Source of the DNA: Datisca glomerata
Lineage: Eukaryota > Streptophyta > Magnoliopsida > Cucurbitales > Datiscaceae
Direction: 5' to 3'
DNA length: 64,000 bases
Assembly (NCBI GenBank): GCA_003255025.1
Contig: QANY01013726.1
Span: 1 to 64,000 of the forward strand
Within the stretch, counting starts at the first letter, position 1. Each line of letters starts with the position of its first letter. Positions 32,761-43,599 of the stretch are shown piece after piece. A program made the translations under genes and the position numbers. The notes under the pieces were generated by a model. It did not search any database and was not told where the DNA came from. It was given only the letters and a program-made list of their open reading frames with translations.

Positions 32761-33747
32761 CGATAACAATTAGGGTTTAGGAAATCTTGTGATGTTTTGT
32801 AAAAACTCTAATCTCATCTTTTATCTTTAAAATTTTGAACTTTAAATGGATAAAAGATAATTAAGATTCAAAAGATAATTATCCAATTTTATCTATATAT
32901 CATTTAAATTTTGAATTCACAAGATAATTATCTATTTTATCCTTTTATCTTTTGGATTTTGAATTCAAAAGTATAATTATCCGTTTTATCTACTTTATCT
33001 TTTGAATTTTGAATTTAAAAGATAATTATCTATTAATCTATTTTTCTTTTATATTTTAAATTTAAAAAAATAAAAGGATTATTTAATTAGGAAAATAATT
33101 TTCCTTAATTAAAGGGTTTTGATCAAAATTTTAAATTTTGAAAGCGGAATTGCAATATTGTAAATAGTAACAAAATTGTGGAATTTTCTGAAGGATAAGA
33201 AGACAATTACAGGCACCATGAAAATTAGTATTTAAATTAATTATAATTTATTTATTATTCTTTTGGGTTGTAATTAGAAATGAGCCACTAGGGAGGTTAA
33301 TTTTAAATGGATGATTTATTATTAATCTCGCGTTATCATATAACATGTCATATAGAAATAGAGATATGTCAATATCAAAGTGCAATGTAACATGTACATG
33401 CATTATTGTAGTTTAATTTCTAATGGATTATAATTTAAATACAACAAATTTTAAAAAAGTTGTAAAATTTAAATTGGGATTTAATTTTTTTTTAAACTTT
33501 ATAATTTTTGAAACTTTTTCTTTCCAAATTAATAAAGAGTTATAAATTTTGAAAAAACAACGAAAAATCAGTTTTTCCAAAAATTAAGTGGGAGGGTCAT
33601 TTACAGTGAAACGTTCCTAAGGTCCCCAACCCAAACTTGATCATGGCACGAGAAATGGTTTAGAGCCACCCTAGCGGTTCTCTCTTCAATGCGAGAAACT
33701 TCAGAATCATGTTGCTTTGAGTCATCGAGTTGTTTAAGAAGCTAAAG
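32761..33747 (+). other. AT-rich leader upstream of E3, no gene
   Basis: Repeated AGATAATTATC(T/C)-type blocks at 32845-33030 and no coding frame. By position it may be LTR or leader of E3, but no LTR pair was found. Confidence 0.45.
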
Positions 33748-34401
33748 TTTGTAAAGGAAGTGGTGAGGCAAGACCGTCCCTAGACAGACTACTAGTTCAT
33801 GACAACCTTTAAAAGCTGATGCGTTGGTTAAACACTTAGACCGAAGCATATTGGGTTCCCTCATAGAGGCTAGTCAATGGGGCTAAGATGACCAAAACTA
33901 TTGGTGATTGGTCAAGATAGATGTAGTGACATCTTGAGAAGCGTTAACCAAATGAGAGGAGTCTCGATGCGATATGAGGTAGCTTGAACATTGTCCTTAG
34001 ATGATACAAGTTATCGTTGTTGATCATAACTTCATGGAAGAAATATTTTTATTGGATTTTTAAATATTTAAATATTTGTAAAGGAAGTGGTGAGGCAGGA
34101 CCGTCCCTAGACAGACTACTAGTTCATGGCAACATTTAAAAGCTGATGCGTTGGTTAAACACTTAGACCGAAGCACATTGGGATCCCTCATAGAGGCTAG
34201 TCAATGGGGCTAAGGTGACCAAAATCATTGGTGATTGGTCAAGCTAGATGTAGTGACATCTTGAGAAGCGTTAACCAAACGAGAGGAGTCTCGATGCGAT
34301 ATGAGGTAGCTTGAACATTGTCCTTAGATGATACAAGCTATCATTGTTGATCATAATATCATGGAAGAAATATTTTTATTGGATTTTTAAATATTTAAAT
34401 A
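33748..34401 (+). repeat. Tandem duplication of 327 bp in the E3 leader
   Basis: 33748-34074 is repeated at 34075-34401 with a spacing of exactly 327 bases and only a few substitutions. Both copies contain AAGGAAGTGGTGAGGCA and the TCTCGATGCGATATGAGG block. It lies just before the E3 gag. Confidence 0.95.
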
Positions 34402-34479
34402 TTTGCGTCATGCATCACACTTTCTTAAATGACTGAGTATTTATTTACACCGCTTTATTTATCCTTTTTAGTAATCTTG

Positions 34480-35240
34480 TCACTATCCCCACTCTCAACT
34501 ATCTTAAATGCGAACAAATTTACTAGTGAAAATTACGTGGATTGGAAACGTAATCTTGATATCGTGTTGACGGTAGAAAAACACAAGAGGAAAATGATGC
34601 TTATGCTTCTTGACTGCGTTATGATGAGATTGTCAGATGTTACATCTTGTCTTCTATTAGTAATGTGCTGCAACAACATCATTAGAACATGGAAATTGTC
34701 GTTAATATGAGGTCGAACATCACTCAAATGTGCAGAGATCAGGGTCGTCAAGCCAAACAGGCTGTAGTGTGAAACTTCGTGAACTATAGGATGAAACCTG
34801 AAACTCCTATCAGAGAAGATATGATGTTGATAATTAGTTATCAGAATGAGATGGAGATCATGGGTGCTGAGGGAGATGATGAGACATAATTTGATATGAT
34901 CCTTAAGACTCTTCATGACACTTTTGAGAACTGCAAACTTAATTATTCAATGAATGAGTTGAGATACTCACGTCCTGAGCTGATGAAGGAACTGCGAGCT
35001 GTTGAGACCCTATTTCTGAAGGGCAAGAGGAAGACTTGATAGCTAAACTTTACTGAATGCAAGCCTTCCACCTCTGGCGCAAAAAAACACATGAGAGGTT
35101 CGAAGAAGGCTAAGAAGCAGAATTCAAAAGCTGAGAAAGGTAAGGGCATTGCAAAAGTAGATAAGTCGAAAGACAAGTGTCATCATTGTGGAGTTGCTGG
35201 CCATTGGAAACTTAACTGCCCAGACTATCTCAAGGAATTG
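34480..35240 (+). pseudogene. gag: gag of copia element E3 (broken)
   Basis: The N-terminal block ILNANKFTSENYVDWKRNLD (about 34500-34560) is typical of a plant copia gag. After frame changes: VRP-like, MKPETPIREDMMLIISYQNE, TLHDTFENCKLNYSMNEL and LMKELRAVETLFLKGK. A Lys-rich linker leads to an intact zinc knuckle, CHHCGVAGHWKLNC (CX2CX4HX4C, about 35180-35221). The frame breaks several times, but all expected parts are in order. The sequence differs from the E4/E5 gag, so E3 is a separate subfamily. Confidence 0.85.
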
Positions 35241-35690
35241 ATATCTAAAGGTTTAGTACTTATTACTAAGGCATGTTATGTGGTTGACTCTACTTTTTCG
35301 TGGATTAATGACTCTGCAGCCACTGACCATATATGTTGTTCCCTCCAGGGGTTCAGGGAAAACAGAAGGCTTGACGAGGTCGAGTTCAATTTCCGTTAGG
35401 GAAATGGAGCACTAATATCATCCATATCTATGGGAACTATTAAATTGTCATTTGATAACAGTTTTATGATTTTACGTGATGTTTATTATATCTCAGTTTT
35501 TTGGAGAACCTTATTTCAGCAGCGAGTTTAATTGAGCAAAGATTCAATTTGAATTTCATTGATAAATATATTAAGATTTTTATAAATGACTGCTTAATTA
35601 CTACTGCGTGTTTGATAAATAAATTATTTTATGTAAAATCAATAATTCCAATGATATATGACACTTAAGTAAATACTGATTTATAAAGGG
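35241..35690 (+). pseudogene. pol: Protease region of E3
   Basis: STFSWINDSAATDHIC (about 35288-35336) aligns with the copia protease motif W-I-L-D-S-G-A-T-x-H-(I/V)-C. The L-D-S-G core here reads N-D-S-A, so the flap-side Gly is lost and an extra or shifted residue is present. A later block, SMGTIKLSFDNSFMILRDVY with YIS, follows after a stop at 35398. It lies directly downstream of the zinc knuckle as expected. Confidence 0.75.
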
Positions 35691-35719
35691 ATAGTAAAAA
35701 GTTGAAGTCAGACTCAATC

Positions 35720-36380
35720 CATCTAAATTATTTGTGGCACTTACATCTTGACCACATTAGTCTGGACAAGATTAAAAGACTGCAAAGGATGGCCCATTGC
35801 AAACTTTAAGTGTGGGATCACTACCCACATGTGAATCCTGTATAGAAGGTAAAATGACCAAGATACCCTTTTCAGTGAAGGGTGAAAGAGTCATTCAATG
35901 CCTCAAACTCGTGCATATTGATGTATGTGAGCAATTGAATATCCAAGTAAGAAGAGGTTATGAATACTTTGTAACCTTCATTGATGACTACTCAAAATTT
36001 AGACATGTGTATCTGATGCACCAAAAATTTGAAACCTTTGAAAGTTTAAAAAGTACAAAGCTATGGTCGAAAAACAATTAGAGAAACAAATCAAAGCACT
36101 ACGATCTGATCGTAGTAGAGAGTTCAAAAACTTTCTTAAGGAAAAAGGTAATCTTTCTCAACATACCACACCTGGAACTCTAGAACAGTATGGTGTGTCA
36201 GAGAGAAGAAATTGAACTTTGATGGATATGGTTAGATCCATGAGAAGTTACTCATCCATCCCAAATTCGTTCTGGGGATATACCTTGGAAACAACAACAT
36301 ACATTCTAAACCAAGTTCCGTCGAAGATGGTGCCTGACATGCCCTATGAAAGATGGAATAGATGAAAGTCGTCTGTTAAC
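35720..36380 (+). pseudogene. pol: Integrase of E3 (C-terminus deleted)
   Basis: GAG-pre-integrase sequence LNYLWHLHLDHISLDKIKRL (with a frame change) and CESCIEGKMTKIPFS (35825-35880). The core then reads LKLVHIDVCEQLN (first Asp) and GYEYFVTFIDDYSKFRHVYL (about 35950-36020). LRSDRSREFKNF (second Asp, about 36100) and GVSERRN (Glu retained, about 36195) follow, then SFWGYTLETTTYILNQV. The gene stops near MPYERWN, and the RT palm follows almost at once, so the integrase C-terminus and RT N-terminus are missing. Confidence 0.85.
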
Positions 36381-36389
36381 CAAACAGGT

Positions 36390-36830
36390 TCAAACCTAGG
36401 TTAGTGGCTACACTCAAAAGGAAGGTATAGACTACGAGAATACCTTCTCACCAGTAGTCATGCTTAAATCCATCTGAATCCTCATATCCATTGCTGCTGC
36501 CGCCCTCGATTATGAATTCTGGCAGATGGACGTCAAGACTACTTTTTTGAATGACAATCTTAAAGAGCGCATTTATATGGCTCAACCAAATAGGTTCATG
36601 GAGAAAAGCCAAGAGAGTAAGGTTTGTGAACTGCTGAATTCTATTTATGGACTTCAACAAGTGTCACGCTCGTGGAATATTAGATTCGACGAAACTGTTA
36701 AGAACTTTGGTTTTGAATAGTTAGTGAACGAACCCTGAGTGTATAAGCTGATACACGAAGGAAAGTGGTTTTTTTAGTCTTGTATGTTGAATAGGATCTT
36801 GGAGAAGCTACCTTTAATTATGTGTTTAAT
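36390..36830 (+). pseudogene. pol: Reverse transcriptase of E3 (catalytic part deleted)
   Basis: Starts in mid-domain with FKPRLVA-like and DYENTFSPVVMLKS (36430-36470). FWQMDVKTTFLNDNLKERIY (about 36517-36577) carries the first catalytic Asp, then NSIYGLQQVSRSWNIRFDE. After 36720 the frame breaks; VFLVLYV-like sequence is followed at once by DLGEATFN, so the Y-x-D-D segment is deleted. A perfect 13-base hairpin lies at the next junction (36808-36839). Confidence 0.82.
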
Positions 36831-36839
36831 TAAAGGTAG
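36808..36839. repeat. Hairpin at the E3 RT/RNase H deletion junction
   Basis: CTACCTTTAATTA pairs perfectly with TAATTAAAGGTAG around a six-base loop. Eighteen bases, TTTAATTATGTGTTTAAT, also occur in the chromovirus LTR fragment at about 37507-37524. Confidence 0.85.
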
Positions 36840-37140
36840 ATATATAGCAGCTTGTGAAGCTGCGAAAGAGGCGATATGACTCAAAAAGTTCTATTTTGAT
36901 CTAGAAGTAGTTCCAGATATGGACAAACCACTAATCCTGTACTGTGATAACAATGGAGTGATAGTAAACTCTAAGGAACTGAGGAGTCACAAGAAGGGAA
37001 AGCACATAGAGAGGAAATGTCATCTTATAAGAGCATCGTGCATCGAGGGGATGTGACTGTTATGAAGATAGTATCAGAATAAAACCTGGCTGATCCTTTA
37101 ACAAATACACTTCCTACGAAGTTATAAGAGAGATGCCACA
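36840..37140 (+). pseudogene. pol: RNase H, C-terminal part, of E3
   Basis: YIAACEAAKEAI, a stop, LKKFYFDLEVVPDMDKPLIL and YCDNNGVIVNSKEL (about 36845-36990) match the second half of copia RNase H, including the YCDN Asp. HKKGKHIERKCHLI follows. The end, after a frame change, is LADPLTNTLPTK-like. It is highly similar to the E4 and E5 RNase H (45920-46180 and 57950-58203). Confidence 0.82.
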
Positions 37141-37151
37141 TTTTCTTTAGG

Positions 37152-37164
37152 GCAAGTGGGAGAT
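37152..37164 (+). other. Polypurine tract of E3
   Basis: GCAAGTGGGAGAT directly before the LTR start TGTTGAGGG; the same tract precedes the LTRs of E5 (58301) and E7 (48517). Confidence 0.85.
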
Positions 37165-37380
37165 TGTTGAGGGTTATTCCCTCAAAGCATGTGTATTGAC
37201 ATTTTGATATGAAATTTAAAGAGGATTACATGTTTCTTATAATTTTTCTTTTAAATTATTGTTGAATAATTTATATAAATATCTAAAAATTTCATATTCA
37301 TTAATGAGACTATGATCTTGTATTAGTATGAGAGGATTAAGATCATACATAAAAAAATTGTCAGCAATATATTAAAGAAG
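37165..37380 (+). repeat. 3' LTR start of E3 (truncated)
   Basis: The first 215 bases match the LTRs of E4 (from 46243) and E5 (from 58313), including GCATGTGTATTGACATTTTG and TGATCTTGTATTAGTATGAG. The match ends at about 37380, where chromovirus sequence begins. Confidence 0.85.
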
Positions 37381-38040
37381 AGACAACCTAGGAGCGCGAG
37401 GATGAAATGCGTGCCAAATATCCAAATTTGTTGGATACGTATTAATTTCGAGAACGAAATTATTTTTTTAGGAGGGGGGAATTGTAACACGCCAAACTAA
37501 CCTTACATTTAATTATGTGTTTAATCCCTAATTTTTGCATTTAATATGATGATTGTTTGATTTAATGCTTAGAATAACCTAATTAAATAGCCTTGCAGAG
37601 AAACGTTTCGAGATGTCCTAACGACTCAATTGTGCCCAAATTAAATTTTAAGTAACTGATATTTATTTCTCTTAATTATTAAGCATGAAATTTTGAACTA
37701 ATCATGATTTATAAACAAAGTATTTGATTTGCTTATTGACTATTCCCATACGTTTTTCACTATATAGTCTTATTAGCAAATTTATTATTAGTGAGTTGGC
37801 TTAATTTTGTCATTAATTCATGGCCCTTTAAAATTTATTCAGTTAATTATAATAATGTATTGCTGGTTTCCCTAGCAATCATGCATGTAGATGACACATT
37901 ATTCTCTAGTTGTCATGTGAGGATACCCATGTAAGTAGAATTTTGCGTATACTTAAATGATTGACATACTATGAAAAGTTATTATGTGTGATTATGTGCC
38001 GTGATGCTTTTGTTTTCTTTCACCTTTGTGATGATTTGAT
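37381..38040 (+). mobile_element. Chromovirus 3' end: pol tail, polypurine tract, LTR start
   Basis: Reads as ARMKCVPNIQI-like pol tail and then a purine run (AGGAGGGGGGAATTG, 37471-37485). TAACACGCCAAACTAACC follows, the usual pattern at the start of a plant chromovirus LTR (polypurine tract followed by TGTAACAC or TAACACCCC). It continues as AT-rich LTR-like sequence to about 38040. The element is a fragment; its other end was not found. Confidence 0.65.
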
Positions 38041-38793
38041 TGTGTAGCTTCCTTTCAGGCATGTTGTCAGCCTCTCCAAGGAGCAGTCTCCCAAGACTCC
38101 TAAAGAAGAGGAAGACATGAGAAATATTCTATATACCTCAGTCGTAGGAAGTCTCATGTATACGATGCTTTTCACTAGGCTAGACATCTTCCATCTCATG
38201 GGCGTGGTGAGTTATTTCCAATCTAATTCTGAAACCGAGTATTGGAATGTCATCAAGCATATCCTTAAGTATCTTAGGAGACCAAGGAACTACATGCTTG
38301 TGTATTCAGGTACTGACCTGAATATGATAGGGTATACTGATTTCAATTTTCAAGCAGACAATGATTCTTGGAGGTCCACTTCATGATCAGTGTTTATCCT
38401 GAACGGTGGATCAGTTATATGGAGAAGTATCAAGCAATCTCGCATTGCTGATTCTACCATGGAAGCTGAATATGTGGCAGCCTGTGGAGCTTCTAAGGAG
38501 GTTGTATGGCTTATAATGTTCTTGAAGACTTAATAAGTTGTTCTAGAAGCTGATAAGCCCATGACACCTTATTATGATAACAGTGGGGCTGTAGGAAATC
38601 GAAGGAACCAAGGAACCACAAAAAATCCAAGTACATAGAGTGTAAATATCACTTGATAAGAGAGACTGTTAGCATGGACATCTTGTAGTTACACACATAT
38701 TGACGGTCAACAACCTGGTAGATTTGTTTGGAAAACAACCTAGTCATGAATCCTGAGTAGTCATGGACTTCTATGGAAAAGAGGTTAGTCTTG
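38041..38793 (+). pseudogene. pol: Loose copia RT-end/RNase H fragment
   Basis: VVSLSKEQSPKTPKEEED and MRNILYTSVVGSLMYTMLFT (38060-38175) correspond to the end of copia RT; HILKYLRRPRNYMLVYSG, GYTDFNFQADND, SVIWRSIKQSRIADSTMEAE and YVAACGASKEVVW (38260-38510) to RNase H. ADKPMTPYYDNSGAVGN has YYDN for YCDN. The end has HILTVNNLVDLF. It overlaps in content with the RNase H of E3, so it is a second copy, wedged before the E4 LTR. Confidence 0.8.
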
Positions 38794-40550
38794 CTGTTTA
38801 TCATAAAGATTTAATACACATCAATTCGATGATCATATGTAGATTATGTTGAATCCTGAGTAGTCATGAACTCCTACAGATGTCTACTAGATATTTTGAT
38901 TCACTCGTTAAGGTTTGTTTGGAAAACATACTGGTGATTTTTATTTTGGAGATTCAGTGATATTGATGGCTGAGAACATGATCTTACAAGATTTGGAATC
39001 CAAGCTTTCCTAACAGATCGTATATTGGTTCCCTTAAGTGTTAATTTTGGAATTGAATAGTTGTTGAGCTTAAAATTATAATAAGATTATAAATTAGTCA
39101 TTCACTAGTGGATTAATGGTACCTAAAGATTAAGAGGTAATTAGAAGGGTAATGATAATTTTGACCAATTCTAATTTACGAACCAATATATGGGAGATAG
39201 AACTACATGAAATGATTATATCAGTGGACTACATGAGAATACTCTGCAAATACAATCTATAATCTCTAAGAGTGTAATTTCATATTTATAGTGGAGTAAT
39301 AATGAAATTAATAAATAATATTATTTAATTAAAGAGTTTAATTAATAATATGATTTATTGGAGCTTAGGATAATAGGTCCTTAGTCCCTAAGTCACCTCT
39401 CTACTACGCAGTATAGACTGTGAATATTTCAGGACATGAGAAATGAATTACTTGGAAAGAAATTATCGAGTTTTTTAATTATTGATAAGTGAGAATAAGT
39501 ATCTAATTTATGAAATTAGATAATTAAATTATTATTAGATAATAATTTAGATTAACTAAATATGTTATTTATGAAATAACATATAATTTAGTTGATAGGG
39601 ATAATCAGATATGTTAATTTTGAATTAACAAATATCTAGAAGATTGACATAAATATTTAATACACAATAATTGTCATGTGTCAATCATTGATTGGGTATC
39701 AGAAATTGACATGGACTACTGTAGTGCCACGTGGCACTACAATAGTGGGTGTGCAGTATTGTAGTGCCGTGAGGCACTGTGCTGCCTCACGACACACTGT
39801 ACTGCCATGTGGCACTACTGTTGTGCACAATAGCAGTGGGTCCCACTGTTATTGATAATTTTATAATTAAATATTATTTCAATGCTCTCAAAATATATGA
39901 TACATCATTATCAAAAAAAATATACAGATATTATTCTGATAGCCTAAGATAATGAATTAGCTCAATCAATAAGTTGAATCACAGAATCAGTTCATCAATT
40001 AAGAGTTGAGAGAATAACACAATTCTCAAGGAGTAATTTTTCTACGATTAAGAGTTAATCAAATCTCTAAAATAATCATCGTCACGTTCTTTTAGAGTAT
40101 TTTCTCACAAAAGTCCTTCTCAGTAAAATTTCTATATCTTATGTGTTGAGTACATCTAAAGACATAAAAGTGTCTTCGTTATATTCTACGTGCCCACACA
40201 CATCCTAGTGGATTGCTGATTGATTTGGAAGATCTTGGTGTGGATCTCAGAGTCTGCTGATCGTTAGAACGATTTCATGAGAACGGAGAATCGATGGGTT
40301 TTGCGAGTATGCTTGATTTATACTACAAAATGTATATGATTCCTAACCTTTTATGTTATTAATTTAATATATAAATATATAATGGATCGTGACTGATTGA
40401 AAAGAGTTTTCAAGAAAAAGAAATTTGTTAACGTAGCGTTGCACGATTTTGTTTTATTAAAAGATTCAATTTTATTACAAATTTATTTTTTAAAATGGCC
40501 ATGAGCCACACGTTTTCACTGCGCACGCGCACGCGCCGTGATGACCAACA
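38794..40550 (+). repeat. 5' LTR of E4 (left part missing)
   Basis: Matches 46625-48425 from TTTATCATAAAGATTTAATA onward and ends ATGACCAACA before the primer site. It contains the palindrome cluster at 39721-39843 and TCGTAGCGTTGCACGATTTT-like sequence near its end. Confidence 0.88.
39721..39843 (+). promoter_or_regulatory. Palindrome cluster with a G-box in the E4 5' LTR
   Basis: GTAGTGCCACGTGGCACTAC (39721-39740) is a perfect 20-base palindrome around the G-box core CACGTG. It is followed by GTGAGGCA/TGCCTCAC arms (near 39768-39790), a second GTGCCATGTGGCAC and TTGTGCACAA. The cluster recurs in decayed form at 47631-47738 and 52735-52825. G-boxes bind plant bZIP/bHLH regulators; a role here is an inference. 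Confidence 0.6.
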
Positions 40551-40552
40551 AG

Positions 40553-40568
40553 TGGTATCAAATCAGGC
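40553..40568 (+). other. Primer-binding site of E4
   Basis: TGGTATCAAATCAGGC lies two bases after the LTR end; the usual copia site is TGGTATCAGAGC, so the first eight bases match and the rest is altered. Confidence 0.7.
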
Positions 40569-42280
40569 TTTATATATTTATATGTTAAATCCAGTGTGGG
40601 TTTTCTTGCATTCGTCATATACTATGAGATATGTATGAATGAATGGATGATTATGATTTTTGAATGCATGGAAAGATTGTTAATTGTACGGCGATAATTG
40701 GGTTAGGTTTTGATCTTTTAATTTTTCTTAGATCTTGTGTAAGCCTTTTGGAGGCGTAGGAATGTTTGTAATTCTTTTGAAATATTATTGTAATTATTCT
40801 GAATGTGAGATGACGAAGAACGCACGAGACGAATGGCGAAAATGACTGTTCACGGTGAGAATTTACTGCTCACAGACCAAAAAGTACTATTTCGATGGTG
40901 GTGGTTAGCGGCTACTAGCAGTGGGACTGGCGGCAATAATGGTGGCCGGCGGGCAGCGTAGGAGAAGTTTTATATAAACTCTGCTACCAATCAACCCTAT
41001 CACCATAGTGTTTTCTCAATCTATCAATTATCTTTTTAAATTTTGAAATTAATATATTTTAAAATTAATTATTACTTTTTAATTTTATAAAAATTAGAAA
41101 TTAATAGGTTGATTGAGTTTGACTTAAGTTTGATAAAATCAAATAAAGTGTTTATTTGATTAAGTCAAAATCAACTATTATAAAAAGGATACTTATAGAA
41201 ATCAATTTCAATTAAGAAATATTAATTTTATTTATTAAATATAATTTTGTTCAAAGATTGGAGATTATGAAGATGGACATCAAGAGAAGATAATATATTG
41301 GAAATATGTATTCTTGAAGTCCGCTTTGTAATTTTATTTCTTTATTTCAAGTGTTATAATTTAGAAATACGCAATAGTCACTCGGTCTATTAATATTTTA
41401 TTTAATCATTAAATAATTGTTTTAATTGTTGTGCTTGATAACGTGTCCATGCATTAGTCGATCACATGCCATATATGAAAATCCCACACAGTTTTATTTA
41501 ATCACGCATCTCATCTGTAGAAACATGATTTATTAATATTATCCTAATATGTTTATATGTATTGTTTTATTAAAGTTTGATGAATATACTTAATTAAAAA
41601 TCTAAGCTCACATTATTATGACTTAAGCGCTTTAGAAGGTTAAATGAATTTTGAGCAATGAGATTGGAATTAATTAATTAAGTAAAATGGAAACACATAA
41701 TCCTAAGATAGTGAGTGGAAGAAGGTTGACATGTTAATGTAACCTACGGACTCCATTAATAGTAAAACACAGTGAGGTACAATGAGGACCTCAAGATGGT
41801 TTTGTTTTCATCCCTCTAATGAAGGTTTCGAGCTGTACCAATACCAACATTGGAACTTTTAAGAAGATGGGAGGAAGTGATGTAGTTTAGTTTTAACCGA
41901 CCCTAAAGCGACATATTCTAAATCAAGTCATAGGATCTGAAATAATGGGTTATAATCATAAAGTCACAATTAAGCTTTCATGTCGATAGTTGTGACTTGA
42001 CCAAACAAACGATACCTAATTGTTAAAAAAGAAAATATGAGATATTTTAAGTTTTAATTAATAGGGATGAGAATATCTCATAAACAATTCGAGGTTAATC
42101 TTACTGACTCTAAGGCAGCACATTAATTATTCGATTTTATCATGATTAGTAAATGTTAAATTTTATGTGTTTATTATGTTGCATTCATGCATCACATTTA
42201 CTTTTCGAATTCTAGATATTTATCAATTATATTGAATCTTGTATATTTTAAATTTCAGTTATCATTATTATGTTTACCAT
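40569..42280 (+). other. E4 leader between primer site and gag
   Basis: No coding frame. It has a GC-rich GGTGGTTAGCGGCTAC patch at 40900-40970 and then AT-rich DNA. From about 41290 it matches the E5 leader (from 53262), for example TCACTCGGTC and CATGCATTAGTCGATCACAT. Confidence 0.7.
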
Positions 42281-43110
42281 GGGCCACTCTGTTATTGCTT
42301 TACTCGCTCTCGAGAAATTGAATGGTGATAATTTCATACGTTGAAAATCAAATATGAACTTAATGTTAATTTGGGAAACCATAAGTTCGTTCTTACTAAT
42401 GAATGTCCTAAGGAGCCTCTTGCTAATGCTCCTAAGAATGTTAGGGACAAATATGATGCTTGGATCATATCATACAACAAGGTGAAGTGTTACATGCTTG
42501 TGAGCATTAATGATGTTTTGAGAACCGAGCATGAAAGCATGGAGACTGCATATGAGATTATGGAATCTCTATAGTCGATGTTTGGGCAGCAATCTGATCA
42601 AAATTGTCATGAGGCCACTATGAGCTACATGACAACTACGATGAGAAAGGATACTTCTGTGGGAGAACATGTTTTGAACATGATCAACATAATGCACGAG
42701 GTAGAAGTACATGGGGAGACCATTGATGAGCGGAATCAAGTTAGCATTATACTAGAGTCGCTCACACCGTTTTATTTTGCGTTCATGACCAGTTATGTTA
42801 TGAATAAGTTACAATTCAACATAACCCAAATGTTGAATGAAATATAGACTTTTGAGTCACTCAACCTGAGAATGATAAAAGAGGGTGAGACAAATGTTAT
42901 CGAGCAAAAGTCTTCTTCCACTGTTAACATTAACAAAAGGAAGAAGATCAATGAAAAGGACAAAGGTAAGAACAAGAAAGGGAAGAAATCCAAGACATCG
43001 CCAAAAGTCAAGAAGAACAAGAAAGACAGCAATCAATAGAAAATGTTTCCACTGTGGAGTTGAAGGTCATTGGAAAAGAAACTATAACAAGTATATCTCC
43101 GAGCTGAAAA
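42281..43110 (+). pseudogene. gag: gag of E4
   Basis: The start is ATG at 42281 (MGHSVIALLALEKLNGDNFI), aligned with E5 MSTMGNHVAALLALKKLNGD. After a frame change come NHKFVLTNECPKEP, WIISYNKVKCYMLVSINDVL and METAYEIMESL, then a stop at 42572. The frame resumes with MFGQQSDQNCHEATMSYMTT, GEHVLNMINIMHEVEVHGET and QVSIILESLTPF, typical copia gag helices. A Lys-rich segment leads to the zinc knuckle CFHCGVEGHWKRNY (43043-43086), where the last Cys is Tyr. A frame running from 42885 joins gag and protease. Confidence 0.87.
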
Positions 43111-43577
43111 AGAACGGTGAATATGATTTACTTGTTCTTAAAGCTTGTTTAGTGGAATATGATTTTCCATCCTTGATACTGGATTCAGGATCCACCAACC
43201 ACGTATGTTCTTCTTTCCAGATGCTTGATTCGTTAAGGGAGCTGGCTGATGGCGAGATCATTTTGAGAGTTGGCAATAGTGTCCTCATGTCAGCTAATGC
43301 ATTAGGGATAGTTCATTTACTTTTTGGATATAATTATTTGATTTTGAATGATGTTTATTATATTCCTGGATTTTTGAAAATTTTGATTTCTCTTTCATTT
43401 TTGCAAGAACGACTTTTCAAAGTTTCTTTTATTAATAAAGAGTTTATTATTTTAAAGAATGGATTTGATATTTGTCATGCAAAAGTTATTAACGGACTAT
43501 ATATGCCTAAACTGACTGAACATGCAATAAATAATTTTGAATTATTTAAAGTAGCAAAACCTAAAAGTAACAAATGA
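43111..43577 (+). pseudogene. pol: Protease region of E4
   Basis: SLILDSGSTNHVCSSFQMLD (43171-43230) carries the intact D-S-G active site of copia proteases. It is followed by RELADGEIILRVGNSV, then GIVHLLFGYNYLILNDVYYI and PGFLKILISLSFLQE. It is in the same open frame as the zinc knuckle (230 codons from 42885 to the stop after 43574). This is one of the best-preserved protein segments in the window. Confidence 0.85.
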
Positions 43578-43599
43578 CAAGTAGTTTCTCATGATAATT

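Noticed and set aside
34533..34916. Minus-strand frame of 127 codons
   Set aside because: It is opposite to copia gag motifs of E3 and has no motif of its own.
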